In this document: positions 29,247-37,170 of the stretch, piece by piece
Layout: every line of letters begins with the position of its first letter
Position numbering within the stretch: the stretch's first letter is position 1
Source: Variovorax sp. Root411
Lineage (GTDB): Bacteria > Pseudomonadota > Gammaproteobacteria > Burkholderiales > Burkholderiaceae_C
Length of the DNA stretch: 64,000 nucleotides
Assembly (NCBI RefSeq): GCF_001425205.1
Contig: NZ_LMDW01000012.1
Coordinates: forward strand, 397,479 to 461,478
Reading direction: 5' to 3'
The notes under the pieces: model-generated
What the model saw: the letters and a program-made list of their open reading frames with translations, nothing else
What the model was told of the DNA's origin: nothing
The model's database searches: none
Program-made: the position numbers and the translations under genes

Positions 29247-29972
29247 TCAGGTAGCCTGTACGTCGGCGGACTGGATGCGCTTGACGCCCTTGGCCGCCAT
29301 CTGCTTCCAGGCCGCGGCGAGCGAGCCGTTGAGGTCGATGCCACGCGTGGCGTCCTCGATCACATAGGCCTCGAAGCCGGCCTTGCGCGCGTCCATCGCG
29401 GTCCATGCCACGCAGAAGTCGGTCGCCAGCCCCGTGACGAACACGGTCTTGATGCCGCGCGCCTTCAGGTAGCCGGCCAGGCCGGTGGCCGTCTTGTGGT
29501 CGGCTTCCTCGAAGGCCGAGTAGCTGTCCATGTCCTTGTGGAAGCCCTTGCGGATGACGAGCTGCGCGGTCGGCACCTTGAGTTCCTTGCCGAGCGCGGC
29601 GTCGTCCGTGCCCTGCACGCAATGGTCGGGCCACAGCACCTGCGTGCCGTAGCTGAGCTTGGTGGTCTCGAAGGGCTTCTTGCCGCTGTAGGTGCTGGCG
29701 AACGACGCATGCCCCGCCGTGTGCCAGTCCTGCGTGACGACGATGTTCTCGAACGCCGGTGCGAGTGCGTTGATGACCGGAATCACCTCGTTGCCGCCCT
29801 TGACCGCGAGCGTGCCGCCGTCGAGAAAGCAGTTCTGCACGTCGACCACGATCAGCGCGGCCTTGGCGCCCGGCTTGATCTTGCCGGCCGCGAAGGCGTT
29901 GAAGCCGAAACTGCCGAGGCCGCTGGCCAGCCCGAGGGCGGCGGCGGATTTCACGAGGGTTCTGCGATGCAT
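29247..29972 (-). CDS. Nicotinamidase-like hydrolase with a Tat signal
   Basis: 241 residues. Residues 1-30 (MHRRTLVKSAAALGLAS) form a twin-arginine signal with an AFA|A cleavage site. The mature part is an isochorismatase-fold nicotinamidase: Asp in LIVVDVQNCF, metal ligands in TQDWHTAGHASF, the catalytic Lys in RKGFHKDMDSYSAF, and the nucleophile Cys in GLATDFCVAWT. It would deamidate nicotinamide to nicotinate. Known PncA proteins are cytoplasmic, so export is unusual. GGAG precedes the ATG at 29972. It sits between livF and the second binding protein, 35-40 bp from each. Confidence 0.86.
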   Translation of the reverse strand: MHRRTLVKSAAALGLASGLGSFGFNAFAAGKIKPGAKAALIVVDVQNCFLDGGTLAVKGGNEVIPVINALAPAFENIVVTQDWHTAGHASFASTYSGKKPFETTKLSYGTQVLWPDHCVQGTDDAALGKELKVPTAQLVIRKGFHKDMDSYSAFEEADHKTATGLAGYLKARGIKTVFVTGLATDFCVAWTAMDARKAGFEAYVIEDATRGIDLNGSLAAAWKQMAAKGVKRIQSADVQAT

Positions 29973-30006
29973 GGCGTGGACTCCGGTGGGTTGAAGAAAA
30001 GAACGT

Positions 30007-30741
30007 TCAGACACTCAGATAGGCGCGGCGCACTTCGTCGTTGGCGGCAAGCTCGGCCATCGTCGCCTGATAGCGGATCTGCCCCTTCTCGAGCACATAG
30101 GCGCGGTCGGACACCAGCTCGGCGAAGTGCATGTTCTGCTCCGACAGCAGGATGCTCACGCCCTGCGCCTTCAATTCGAGAATCATGTTGGCCATCTGCT
30201 CGACGATTACCGGGGCCACGCCTTCGGACGGCTCGTCGAGCAGCACCAGATAGGGGTTTCCCATGAGCGTGCGCGCGACCGTGAGCATCTGCTGCTCGCC
30301 GCCGCTCATGCGCCCGCCCGGACGGTTGGGCATCTCGCCCAGATTGGGGAACAGCTTGAACAGCCGCTCGGGCGTCCACAGCGGCGCGTCGGTGCCGTCG
30401 GCCCAGCGGCGCGCGGGCTGCTTGCCGACCTCGAGGTTCTCCATCACCGTGAGGTCGGTGAACACGCGCCGGTCTTCGGGCACGAAGCCCAGGCCAAGGC
30501 GCGCGGCATGGTGCGGCTCGCTCTTCGAGATGTCGTGGCCCAGGAAGCGCACCGCGCCACGGCGCTTGGCGAGCATGCCGATCAGCGCCTTCAGCGTGGT
30601 CGACTTGCCCGCGCCGTTGCGGCCCATGAGCGCGACGACTTCGCCGCGCCGCACGTCGAGGTCCACGTCGTAGAGGATCTGCGCGGCGCCGTACCAGGCG
30701 CACAGGGCCTTGGCCTGCAGAAGAGGTTCTTGCGTGCTCAT
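30007..30741 (-). CDS. livF: LivF-type ABC ATPase
   Basis: 244 residues. Walker A GRNGAGKST near 37, signature MSGGEQQM near 155 and Walker B LVLLDEPSEG near 180 are all present, with the LivF-type QMANMI and EQN ends. It energises the fused LivH-LivM permease together with LivG. The ATG at 30741 overlaps the livG stop as ATGA. Substrate is not defined by the ATPase; the neighbours suggest a pyridine compound. Confidence 0.92.
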   Translation of the reverse strand: MSTQEPLLQAKALCAWYGAAQILYDVDLDVRRGEVVALMGRNGAGKSTTLKALIGMLAKRRGAVRFLGHDISKSEPHHAARLGLGFVPEDRRVFTDLTVMENLEVGKQPARRWADGTDAPLWTPERLFKLFPNLGEMPNRPGGRMSGGEQQMLTVARTLMGNPYLVLLDEPSEGVAPVIVEQMANMILELKAQGVSILLSEQNMHFAELVSDRAYVLEKGQIRYQATMAELAANDEVRRAYLSV

Positions 30742-31535
30742 GCGGTTTCTCCAATGGCCGCGGCCTTCTTCTCGAATGTCTTGCCGCTGCCGAAGTACAC
30801 CTCCTGCACCTTGGGGTGGTCGCGGATCTCGAGCGGCTTGCCTTGCGCGATGAGGCGCCCGCGTGCGAGCACGATCATGCGGTCGGCATAGGCGAACACC
30901 ACGTCCATGCTGTGCTCGGTGAAGAGCACGGCCATGCCGCGCTGGATGACGAGGTCCTTGGTCAGTGCCATCAGCGAGTTGCGCTCCTTGGGCGCCATGC
31001 CGGCGGTGGGCTCGTCCATCAGCAGCAGCTTGGGCGCGTTGGCCATGGCGATGGCGAGTTCGACGCGCTTCACGTCGCCGTAGGCCAGCACGCTGCAGGG
31101 CCGGTCGGCCTGCGACTTCATGCCGACCTGGTCGAGCAGCGCCAGCGCTTCGTCGCGCTTGTGGTCGGCCGCGCGGCGCCACATCGAGAACAGCTTGCCG
31201 TCGTGCGACAGCAGCGCCATCTGCACGTTCTCGGCCACGGTGAGCGAGGCGAAGGTCTCGGCGATCTGGAAGGTGCGGCCCACGCCGCGGCGCCAGATGT
31301 CGCGCGGCTTGCGGCCCACGAGTTCGTGCCCGTCGAACAGGATCGAGCCCTGGTCGGCCTTCAGCTGGCCGTTCACCATGTTGAAGGTGGTGGACTTGCC
31401 GGCGCCGTTCGGGCCGATGAGCGCGAGCAGTTCGCCGGCGTGCAGCTCGAAGCTGATGCCATCGACGGCCTTCACGCCGCCGAAGGACTTGCCGAGGTTC
31501 TCGACCTTGAGAAGGGGTGCGTTGGAGGTACTCAT
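30738..31535 (-). CDS. livG: LivG-type ABC ATPase
   Basis: 265 residues. Walker A GPNGAGKST near 40, the LivG-type VGRTFQIAETFASLTV segment near 88, Walker B KLLLMDEPTAGM near 170, and the long C-terminal region with VQEVYFGSG. The signature segment reads LAYGDVKRVE in place of LSGGQ, which is seen in the LivG group (LSYGxQR). ATGA overlaps occur at both ends, with the permease gene and livF. Confidence 0.92.
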   Translation of the reverse strand: MSTSNAPLLKVENLGKSFGGVKAVDGISFELHAGELLALIGPNGAGKSTTFNMVNGQLKADQGSILFDGHELVGRKPRDIWRRGVGRTFQIAETFASLTVAENVQMALLSHDGKLFSMWRRAADHKRDEALALLDQVGMKSQADRPCSVLAYGDVKRVELAIAMANAPKLLLMDEPTAGMAPKERNSLMALTKDLVIQRGMAVLFTEHSMDVVFAYADRMIVLARGRLIAQGKPLEIRDHPKVQEVYFGSGKTFEKKAAAIGETA

Positions 31536-33463
31536 GCCTTGGCCTCCTTCACCTCTGTCACTGTCGGTGAATCGGGCTTGGCCCGGCGCAGCACGCGGTC
31601 TGTCAGCTGTTTTGCAAAGCCCGCGATGCCTTGCGGGAACAGCAGCACGAGGAGCAGGATGATCGCGCCCAGCGTCGCACGCCAGTAGTCGGTGTTGCGC
31701 GCCACGGTGTCGTGCAGCCAGCTGAAGGTGACGGCACCGACCACCGGCCCCGCCAGCGTCTGGATGCCGCCCAGCAGCACCATCACCAGGCCGTCGACCG
31801 ACTTGTCGACGCTGAGGCTTTCGGGCGAGATGCTGCCCTTGGAGAAGGCATACAAAGACCCGGCCAAGCCAGCTGCTGCACCGGCGATGACGAAGGCCGT
31901 CCACTGCATGCGCTTGACGTCGATGCCGATGGCATCTGCGCGCAGCAGCGAGTCGCGGCCCGCGCGCAGCGCGTAGCCGAAGGGCGAGAACAGCACGCGG
32001 CGCAGCATCAGGATGCCGGCGGCCACGAGCACCAGCGTGAGCCAGTAGTAGGTGCGCTTGTCCGACAGCCATTCCGAGGGCCACACGCCCGTGAGGCCGT
32101 TGCTGCCGCCGGTGAACGAGTCCCACTGGTAGACGATGGCCCAGGTGATCTGCGCGAAGGCCAGCGTGAGCATCGCGAGGTACACCCCCGACAGCCGCAC
32201 CGCGAACCAGCCGTAGACGAAGGCGCCGATGGCCGCGACCAGCGGCGCCACGACCAGCGCCGCCTCCATCGGCAGGCCGCTCGCGCGCACCAGCAGCGCG
32301 GCGCCGTAGGCCCCGAGGCCGAAGTAGGCGGCATGCCCGAACGAGTGCATGCCGGCCGGACCCATGATGAAGTGCAGGCTGGCGGCGAACAGCGCGGCGA
32401 TCAGCAGGTCGATCAGCAGCACCGTGGTGTAGGGCGAATCGGCGGTGAGCAGCGGCATCGCCATCAGCACCACGCCCAGCGCGGCGACCAGCCAAAGATA
32501 GCCCTTGCTCGCGCGGCGCAGCGGCTCCTCGGCCATGCCCACGTAGCGGCTCGGCGCCTGCGGCCGGCCGAACAGGCCCCACGGACGCCACACCAGCACC
32601 ACGGCCATCACGATGAAGTCGACCACCAGCGTGAGCTTGGAGAACGACACGCTGTAGCCGAAGATTTCCACCACGCCGATCCAGATGCAGACCGCCTTGA
32701 TCTCCGAGATCAGCAGCGCCGCCGCATAGGCGCCCGGGATGGAGCCCATGCCGCCTACCACCACGACCACGAAGGCCGCGCCGATGGTGTTGAGGTCCAG
32801 CGCGAGCGTGGCCGGCTCGCGCGGCAGCTGCAGCGCGCCGCCCAGGCCTGCGAGCATCGCGCCGAGCCCGAACACCGCGGTGAACAGCCAGGCCTGGTTC
32901 ACGCCCAGCGCGCTGACCATCTCGCGGTCTTGCGTGGCGGCGCGCACCAGCGTGCCCCATCGGGTGCGCGTGAGCAGCAGCCACATGAGCCCGAGCACGA
33001 CCGGGCCGACGACGATCAGGAACAGGTCATACGTGGGGAACTGCCGGCCCAGGATCTCGACCGAACCCGACAGGCCCGGCGCGCGCGGTCCGAGCAGTTC
33101 GTCGGGGCCCCAGACATAGAGCACCGCGTCCTTGATGACCAGCACGAGCGCGAAGGTCGCGAGCAGCTGGAACAGCTCGGGCGACTTGTAGATGCGGCGC
33201 AGCAGCACCATCTCGATCAGCGCGCCGAGGATGCCGACCGCGACGGCGGACAGCACCACGGCCGGCCAGAAGGCCATGCCCCCGCCGAGCTTCTCGACCA
33301 GCGTGTAGGCCAGGTAGATGCCGACCATGAAGAAGGAGCCATGCGCGAAGTTGACGATGCGCGTGACGCCGAAGATCAGCGAAAGGCCGGCCCCCACGAG
33401 GAACAGCGACGACGCCGACGACAGCCCGGTGAGGAACTGAAGCAGCAGGGACGAGAGGCTCAT
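31532..33463 (-). CDS. Fused LivH-LivM ABC permease
   Basis: 643 residues. The first roughly 300 are LivH (GAGLSLIFGVTRIVNFAHGSF; GMGSIPGAYAAAL), the last roughly 300 are LivM (HFIMGPAGMHSFGHAAYFGLG; GLTGVWPSEW), joined by a short cytoplasmic linker near 300-325. Around 16-18 transmembrane helices are expected. Such fusions exist but most systems have separate genes. Starts 24 bp after the binding-protein gene; stop overlaps livG. It imports the ligand delivered by one or both binding proteins of this run. Confidence 0.92.
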   Translation of the reverse strand: MSLSSLLLQFLTGLSSASSLFLVGAGLSLIFGVTRIVNFAHGSFFMVGIYLAYTLVEKLGGGMAFWPAVVLSAVAVGILGALIEMVLLRRIYKSPELFQLLATFALVLVIKDAVLYVWGPDELLGPRAPGLSGSVEILGRQFPTYDLFLIVVGPVVLGLMWLLLTRTRWGTLVRAATQDREMVSALGVNQAWLFTAVFGLGAMLAGLGGALQLPREPATLALDLNTIGAAFVVVVVGGMGSIPGAYAAALLISEIKAVCIWIGVVEIFGYSVSFSKLTLVVDFIVMAVVLVWRPWGLFGRPQAPSRYVGMAEEPLRRASKGYLWLVAALGVVLMAMPLLTADSPYTTVLLIDLLIAALFAASLHFIMGPAGMHSFGHAAYFGLGAYGAALLVRASGLPMEAALVVAPLVAAIGAFVYGWFAVRLSGVYLAMLTLAFAQITWAIVYQWDSFTGGSNGLTGVWPSEWLSDKRTYYWLTLVLVAAGILMLRRVLFSPFGYALRAGRDSLLRADAIGIDVKRMQWTAFVIAGAAAGLAGSLYAFSKGSISPESLSVDKSVDGLVMVLLGGIQTLAGPVVGAVTFSWLHDTVARNTDYWRATLGAIILLLVLLFPQGIAGFAKQLTDRVLRRAKPDSPTVTEVKEAKA

Positions 33464-33487
33464 GGGTGCAAGCGTTCCGGAAAAGGG

Positions 33488-34693
33488 TCAGTCGGCAGCG
33501 CGCGACTTTTTCACGTCGGCGGCGGTGGGCTGGAACTTGGCGCCGTCGAAATACGTGTAGTCGACCATCACGCCTTTGCCGTTCTCGTTCTTCGTCTTGC
33601 CGACGAAGGCGCCCATGGTGGACTGGTGGTCCTCGGCGCGGTAGCTGATCTTGCCGAACGGCGTGTCGACCTGCAGGCCCTTGAATGCGGCGACGAGCTT
33701 CGGTGTCTCGGTGCTCTTGGCCTTCTCGATGCCGGCCGCGACCGACTTGATCATGCTGTAGCCGACCACCGAGCCGAGGCGCGGGTAGTCCTTGTACTTG
33801 CCGTGGTACGCGAGGAAGAAGGCCTTGTGCTCGGGCGTCTGGATGCCGTACCAGGGGTAGCCGGTCACGATCCAGCCGTTGGGCGTTTCGTCCTTGAGCG
33901 GGTCGAGGTACTCGGGCTCGCCGGTCAGCACGCTGACGACCGCGCGGTCCTTGAACAGGCCGCGCGTGTTGCCTTCGCGCACGAACTTCGACAGGTCGGC
34001 GCCGAACAGCACGTTGAAGATCGCGTCGGGCTTGGCATCGGCCAGTGCCTGCGCGACCGCGCCCGCATCGACCTTGCCGAGCGGCGGCGCCTGCTCGGCG
34101 ACGAACTCGACGTCGGGCTGCGCGGCCTTCAGCAGCGTCTTGAACGCGGCCACGGCCGACTGGCCGTATTCGTAGTTGGGGTACACGACGGCCCAGCGCT
34201 TCTTCTTGAGCTTGACGGCCTCGGGCACGAGCATCGCGGCCTGCATGTAGGTGCCGGGGCGCAGGCGGTAGGTGTATTCGTTGCCGCCCTGCCAGGTCAT
34301 CTTGTCGGTCAGCGGCTCGCCGGCCAGGAAGAAGATCTTCTTCTGCTTGGCGAAGTCGGCCACGGCCAGGCCGGTGTTCGACAGGAAGGTGCCGGTGAGC
34401 ACGTCGATCTTCTCGCGCGCCACCAGCTCCTCGGCCACGCGCACGGCGTCGCCCGGGTTGGCGTTGTCGTCGCGCGTGATGAGTTCGACCTTGCGGCCGT
34501 TGACGCCGCCCTTGGCGTTGATTTCTTCGACGGCCAGCTCCATCCCCTTCTTGTAGGGCTCGAGGAAGGCGGGCTGGGCCTTGTAGCTATTGACCTCGCC
34601 GATCTTGATCACGCCCTGCGCATGCGCGGGAACGAGAGCAGTGGTCAGCGCGGCGAGGGCCGCGGCGCTGAAGACGTGACGCAATGGGTTCAT
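33488..34693 (-). CDS. Branched-chain-type ABC binding protein (Sec-exported)
   Basis: 401 residues with a Sec signal peptide (FSAAALAALTTALVPAHA, cleavage after AHA near residue 25), then GVIKIGEVNSYKAQP and KGGVNGRKVELITRDDNAN of binding-family 6. It is the first gene of the transporter block, 24 bp before the fused permease, and is the likely main binding protein. It differs strongly from the Tat-type one at 28046, so the two likely bind different ligands. The 137-bp gap upstream holds a dispersed repeat and could contain an internal promoter. Confidence 0.9.
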   Translation of the reverse strand: MNPLRHVFSAAALAALTTALVPAHAQGVIKIGEVNSYKAQPAFLEPYKKGMELAVEEINAKGGVNGRKVELITRDDNANPGDAVRVAEELVAREKIDVLTGTFLSNTGLAVADFAKQKKIFFLAGEPLTDKMTWQGGNEYTYRLRPGTYMQAAMLVPEAVKLKKKRWAVVYPNYEYGQSAVAAFKTLLKAAQPDVEFVAEQAPPLGKVDAGAVAQALADAKPDAIFNVLFGADLSKFVREGNTRGLFKDRAVVSVLTGEPEYLDPLKDETPNGWIVTGYPWYGIQTPEHKAFFLAYHGKYKDYPRLGSVVGYSMIKSVAAGIEKAKSTETPKLVAAFKGLQVDTPFGKISYRAEDHQSTMGAFVGKTKNENGKGVMVDYTYFDGAKFQPTAADVKKSRAAD

Positions 34694-34733
34694 GAGGAAA
34701 CTCCTTGAAGGGACGAGAAACGAGGTCTTTGCG

Positions 34734-34827
34734 GGGAACACGGCGGAACCGGCTTTGCCGGGCCGCAGGTGTTGCCCCCGGCGAGGGGGTTGGCGAAGCG
34801 ACACGAAGTGCGCGAAGACTGGGGGTG
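34734..34827. repeat. 93-bp dispersed intergenic repeat, copy 2
   Basis: The reverse complement of this stretch matches 16812-16904 with only a handful of differences. It sits between the first AA_synth gene and the transporter binding-protein gene, near the middle of the run. It ends 3 bp before the AA_synth stop codon. Confidence 0.85.
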
Positions 34828-34830
34828 TAC

Positions 34831-35415
34831 TCATCTCAGACCGTCTTCGCCCTTGATTTCGCTGACCTGCAGGCCGCCAATGCGCGGCAGCGGACGGCCG
34901 CTGTCGGTGACTGCGACCGCCACCACGATCTCGTTGGCACGCGGCGCATCGCTCACGCGGGCCTCGATGGCGTCGAAGTGGCTGCGCACGAAGGCCGCGT
35001 CTTTGTGGCCGAGCGGCACGTCGATGGCGGTGCCCAGCGTGCCCTGCTTCTTGGCCGAAGGCACGAGTGCCGCGCCCTTCTCGACCGCCGCGCGCAGCGG
35101 CGCGCCGAGCTTGGGATGCAGGATGGCCGCGGCGTGTTCGAGTTCGCCGCGCTCGCCGACGATGGCGGCCTTGCCGTAGCTCTGCGCCTGACCAGGCTCG
35201 ATGCCCAGCGCCTTCACGGCCTTCTGGCCCAACAGCGCGCCGAGTTCTTCGCCGATGGCGATGAGTTCGTCGAGGTTCTCGCTGTAGCGCCCCGCGTAGG
35301 GGTTCTCGATCACGGCGATGGCGACGGCGCGGCGCGTGGGCGGCGTGACGTCTTTGCCCATCTCCTTGCGGGTTTCGTCGACCTGAACGACGAGCTTGCG
35401 GATGTTGGCGGTCAT
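34831..35415 (-). CDS. AA_synth (DUF1185) family protein, copy 1
   Basis: 194 residues of the family Pfam calls AA_synth (DUF1185). Typical blocks: AIAVIENPYAGRYSENLDEL near 33-52, SYGKAAIVGERGELEHAAA near 84, and AIDVPLGHKDAAFVRSHFDAIE near 137. Structures of Bordetella relatives show a trimeric chorismate-mutase-like fold, but the reaction is not known. A second copy lies directly upstream, 31 bp away. In this context it is a candidate for an unassigned step in the ring-degrading pathway. Confidence 0.85.
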   Translation of the reverse strand: MTANIRKLVVQVDETRKEMGKDVTPPTRRAVAIAVIENPYAGRYSENLDELIAIGEELGALLGQKAVKALGIEPGQAQSYGKAAIVGERGELEHAAAILHPKLGAPLRAAVEKGAALVPSAKKQGTLGTAIDVPLGHKDAAFVRSHFDAIEARVSDAPRANEIVVAVAVTDSGRPLPRIGGLQVSEIKGEDGLR

Positions 35416-35446
35416 GTCTTGTGTTCCTTCGTGTCTCTTGTTCAGG

Positions 35447-36088
35447 TCAGCGCAGGCCGTCCCATTTGCTGATGTCTTTGGCAAGCAGGCCGCCGACGCG
35501 GGCGTGCACGCGGTAGCCGGTGCTCATCGCGAGGATGAAGACGATCTCGTCGGCCGCAGGCGCGCCGGGCACGCGCACTTCGATGGCGTCGAACTGGCCG
35601 CGCACGTAGCTCGCGTTGATGTTGGTCAGCGGCACGTCGAGTGCGGCACCGGGCGGCCCGACCTTCTTGGTCGAAGGCACGATGGACAGCGCATTGCCTG
35701 GCTGGCCGGTTTTCTCTTCGGCCTTGCCCGCGGTGTAGGCCGCGCGGCTGCCCTTCCAGCCGAGCAGTTCGCGCATCGCGTAGCCGCCGGGCACATGCCA
35801 CAGCGCGCCGTGCTCCAGCTCGCCATCGGCGCCGACGATGGCGCCCTTGCCGTAGGTGGCGATCTGCTCGAGCGGCACGTCCATGGCGGCGTGCAGCCGG
35901 TGCGCCATGTCGACGCCCACGGGGTCGAGCAGCGCCATCATCGGCAGGATGTCGGGCTCGTAGCGGCCCGCAAACGGATTGGTCAGCACCGCGCCGATGG
36001 CACCGCGCACCAACGGGGTGTCGGCACGCGGTCCGAACTCGTGGTGGATGTGTTCGACATGGGTGAAGACGCGGCGTATATCGATCAT
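35447..36088 (-). CDS. AA_synth (DUF1185) family protein, copy 2
   Basis: 213 residues, the larger paralogue of the gene next to it. Shared blocks are VLTNPFAGRYEPDILPMM near 33, TYGKGAIVGADGELEHGAL near 98 and ALDVPLTNINASYVRGQFDAIE near 150. Shared residues (NP-AGRY, YGK-AIVG, ELEH, DVPL) probably line the active site. Tandem pairs of this family also occur in Bordetella. It follows the UPF0280 gene by 21 bp. The two may form a mixed complex or do related reactions; function is not established. Confidence 0.85.
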   Translation of the reverse strand: MIDIRRVFTHVEHIHHEFGPRADTPLVRGAIGAVLTNPFAGRYEPDILPMMALLDPVGVDMAHRLHAAMDVPLEQIATYGKGAIVGADGELEHGALWHVPGGYAMRELLGWKGSRAAYTAGKAEEKTGQPGNALSIVPSTKKVGPPGAALDVPLTNINASYVRGQFDAIEVRVPGAPAADEIVFILAMSTGYRVHARVGGLLAKDISKWDGLR

Positions 36089-36109
36089 GAAAAAGGACCT
36101 TGCTTTTCG

Positions 36110-37015
36110 TTAAGCAAATACTGAACCAACTGTTTTCGGCAGCACTGTCTGCAGCGACTTCGAGCATAAGGGCTCGACAAGTCGAAACTGCCCCTGGCAA
36201 ACGAGTAGAGCGGCCCAGACGAGCCCTCCTTCCTGCAGGCCCTTGGCGCATATCGCGCCCCTGTCGAGTGCGCTGTGCACCTGTGCCGGAGCCAGCGTGA
36301 GCACATCGACGGTGACGAGGATGTCGCCGAGGTCGCTGTCGTCCTTGCATTCGTTCGCGGGGCGGCGCGCGATGGCGTCGTCGTCGACATCGACGGCGTT
36401 GGCGATCACTGTCGCGGCGGCGTCGGCCTGTGCTGCGGTTGCGGCCAGGACCGTCACGCTGTCGGCGATGCCGAGCGAAAAGCTGCGGCCTCGCCAGCCG
36501 CTGGTGGCGACGCCGCGCACGGGCTGGTCGGCGCGCAGCTCGAACTGGCCGTCGGTGGTGAGGATGCCGCTGTGGTCGCGCCAGTCGAAGCGCGCGATGT
36601 CGGCGAACACGCCCACGCGCGCCGACTGGCCGGGCGCGAGGTGCAATGCGATGTCGCCGCCGTTGTTGATCCATGCGCGCTCGATGCCGGGGCGCTCGTA
36701 GAACGCGATCAGCTCCTGCGCGACCGAGCCTGCGACCGCCGCCATCGGTGTGATGAACATCGGCGAAAACGCGGCGCAGGCGTCCCACATGCGCCTGGCG
36801 ACCACGCCTCGCGGACGCATGTCGTCGCTCACAGGCCGGCGCAGCAGCGGGAGCTCGCGCACGAGCTCGTCGAGCACATGGACGAAGCGCGCCCACACAG
36901 CGTCGTGCGCGGCCGCGACGGCGTAGGGGTCGCCATGCGCCTCGGCCACGATGTCGATCGGCCCATGGTTGAAGTGCCAGCGCTCGGTATCCAGCGCGCT
37001 GCGTTGGGCGCTCAT
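36110..37015 (-). CDS. UPF0280 (ApbE-like fold) protein
   Basis: 301 residues matching UPF0280: FSPMFITPMAAVAGSVAQELIAFY near 84, INNGGDIALHLAPG near 116, then ATSGWRGRSFSLGIADSVTVLA near 170. The family is distantly related to the flavin transferase ApbE. No signal peptide or lipobox. It sits just behind the 6-hydroxynicotinate reductase-like gene, with a palindromic repeat in the 155-bp gap. A role in flavin handling for that reductase is a guess worth noting. The ATG at 37015 is the first after the repeat. Confidence 0.8.
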   Translation of the reverse strand: MSAQRSALDTERWHFNHGPIDIVAEAHGDPYAVAAAHDAVWARFVHVLDELVRELPLLRRPVSDDMRPRGVVARRMWDACAAFSPMFITPMAAVAGSVAQELIAFYERPGIERAWINNGGDIALHLAPGQSARVGVFADIARFDWRDHSGILTTDGQFELRADQPVRGVATSGWRGRSFSLGIADSVTVLAATAAQADAAATVIANAVDVDDDAIARRPANECKDDSDLGDILVTVDVLTLAPAQVHSALDRGAICAKGLQEGGLVWAALLVCQGQFRLVEPLCSKSLQTVLPKTVGSVFA

Positions 37016-37030
37016 GACTGCGCGCTCCCG

Positions 37031-37140
37031 TCTTTCTCCCTCCCCTTCCGGGGAAGGGCCGGGGTGGGGGCACGCGGCGTATCCATCGGGCGCTCTGCCC
37101 GCCCCCATCCCAACCTTCCCCCAGAGGGGGAAGGAGCAAC
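37031..37140. repeat. Palindromic ~110-bp repeat before the UPF0280 gene
   Basis: It carries the palindromes CTCCCTCCCCTTCCGGGGAAGG and CCTTCCCCCAGAGGGGGAAGG at its two ends, written in part here, and aligns with the reverse complement of 25007-25112 along its length. It fills most of the gap between the reductase and UPF0280 genes. Confidence 0.85.
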
Positions 37141-37170
37141 ACGCAAGCCGCACATCGACGCGAGCATGGA

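Noticed and set aside
31631..34708. A 1025-residue open frame on the plus strand opposite the liv genes
   Set aside because: Its product is His/Arg/Gln-rich and resembles no protein; the minus strand encodes clear permease and binding proteins. It is a high-GC antisense artefact. The same applies to long antisense frames opposite tagH, tssH, the nicB-like gene, metH and hutH.
35447..36088. Barbiturase or cyanuric acid hydrolase call for the AA_synth proteins
   Set aside because: They are about 200 residues with one domain; ring-opening hydrolases of that group are about 360 residues with three repeats and a different motif.
24961..37140. CRISPR array among the GC-rich repeats
   Set aside because: The repeated units are few, imperfect, far apart and palindromic, with no regular spacers and no cas genes.
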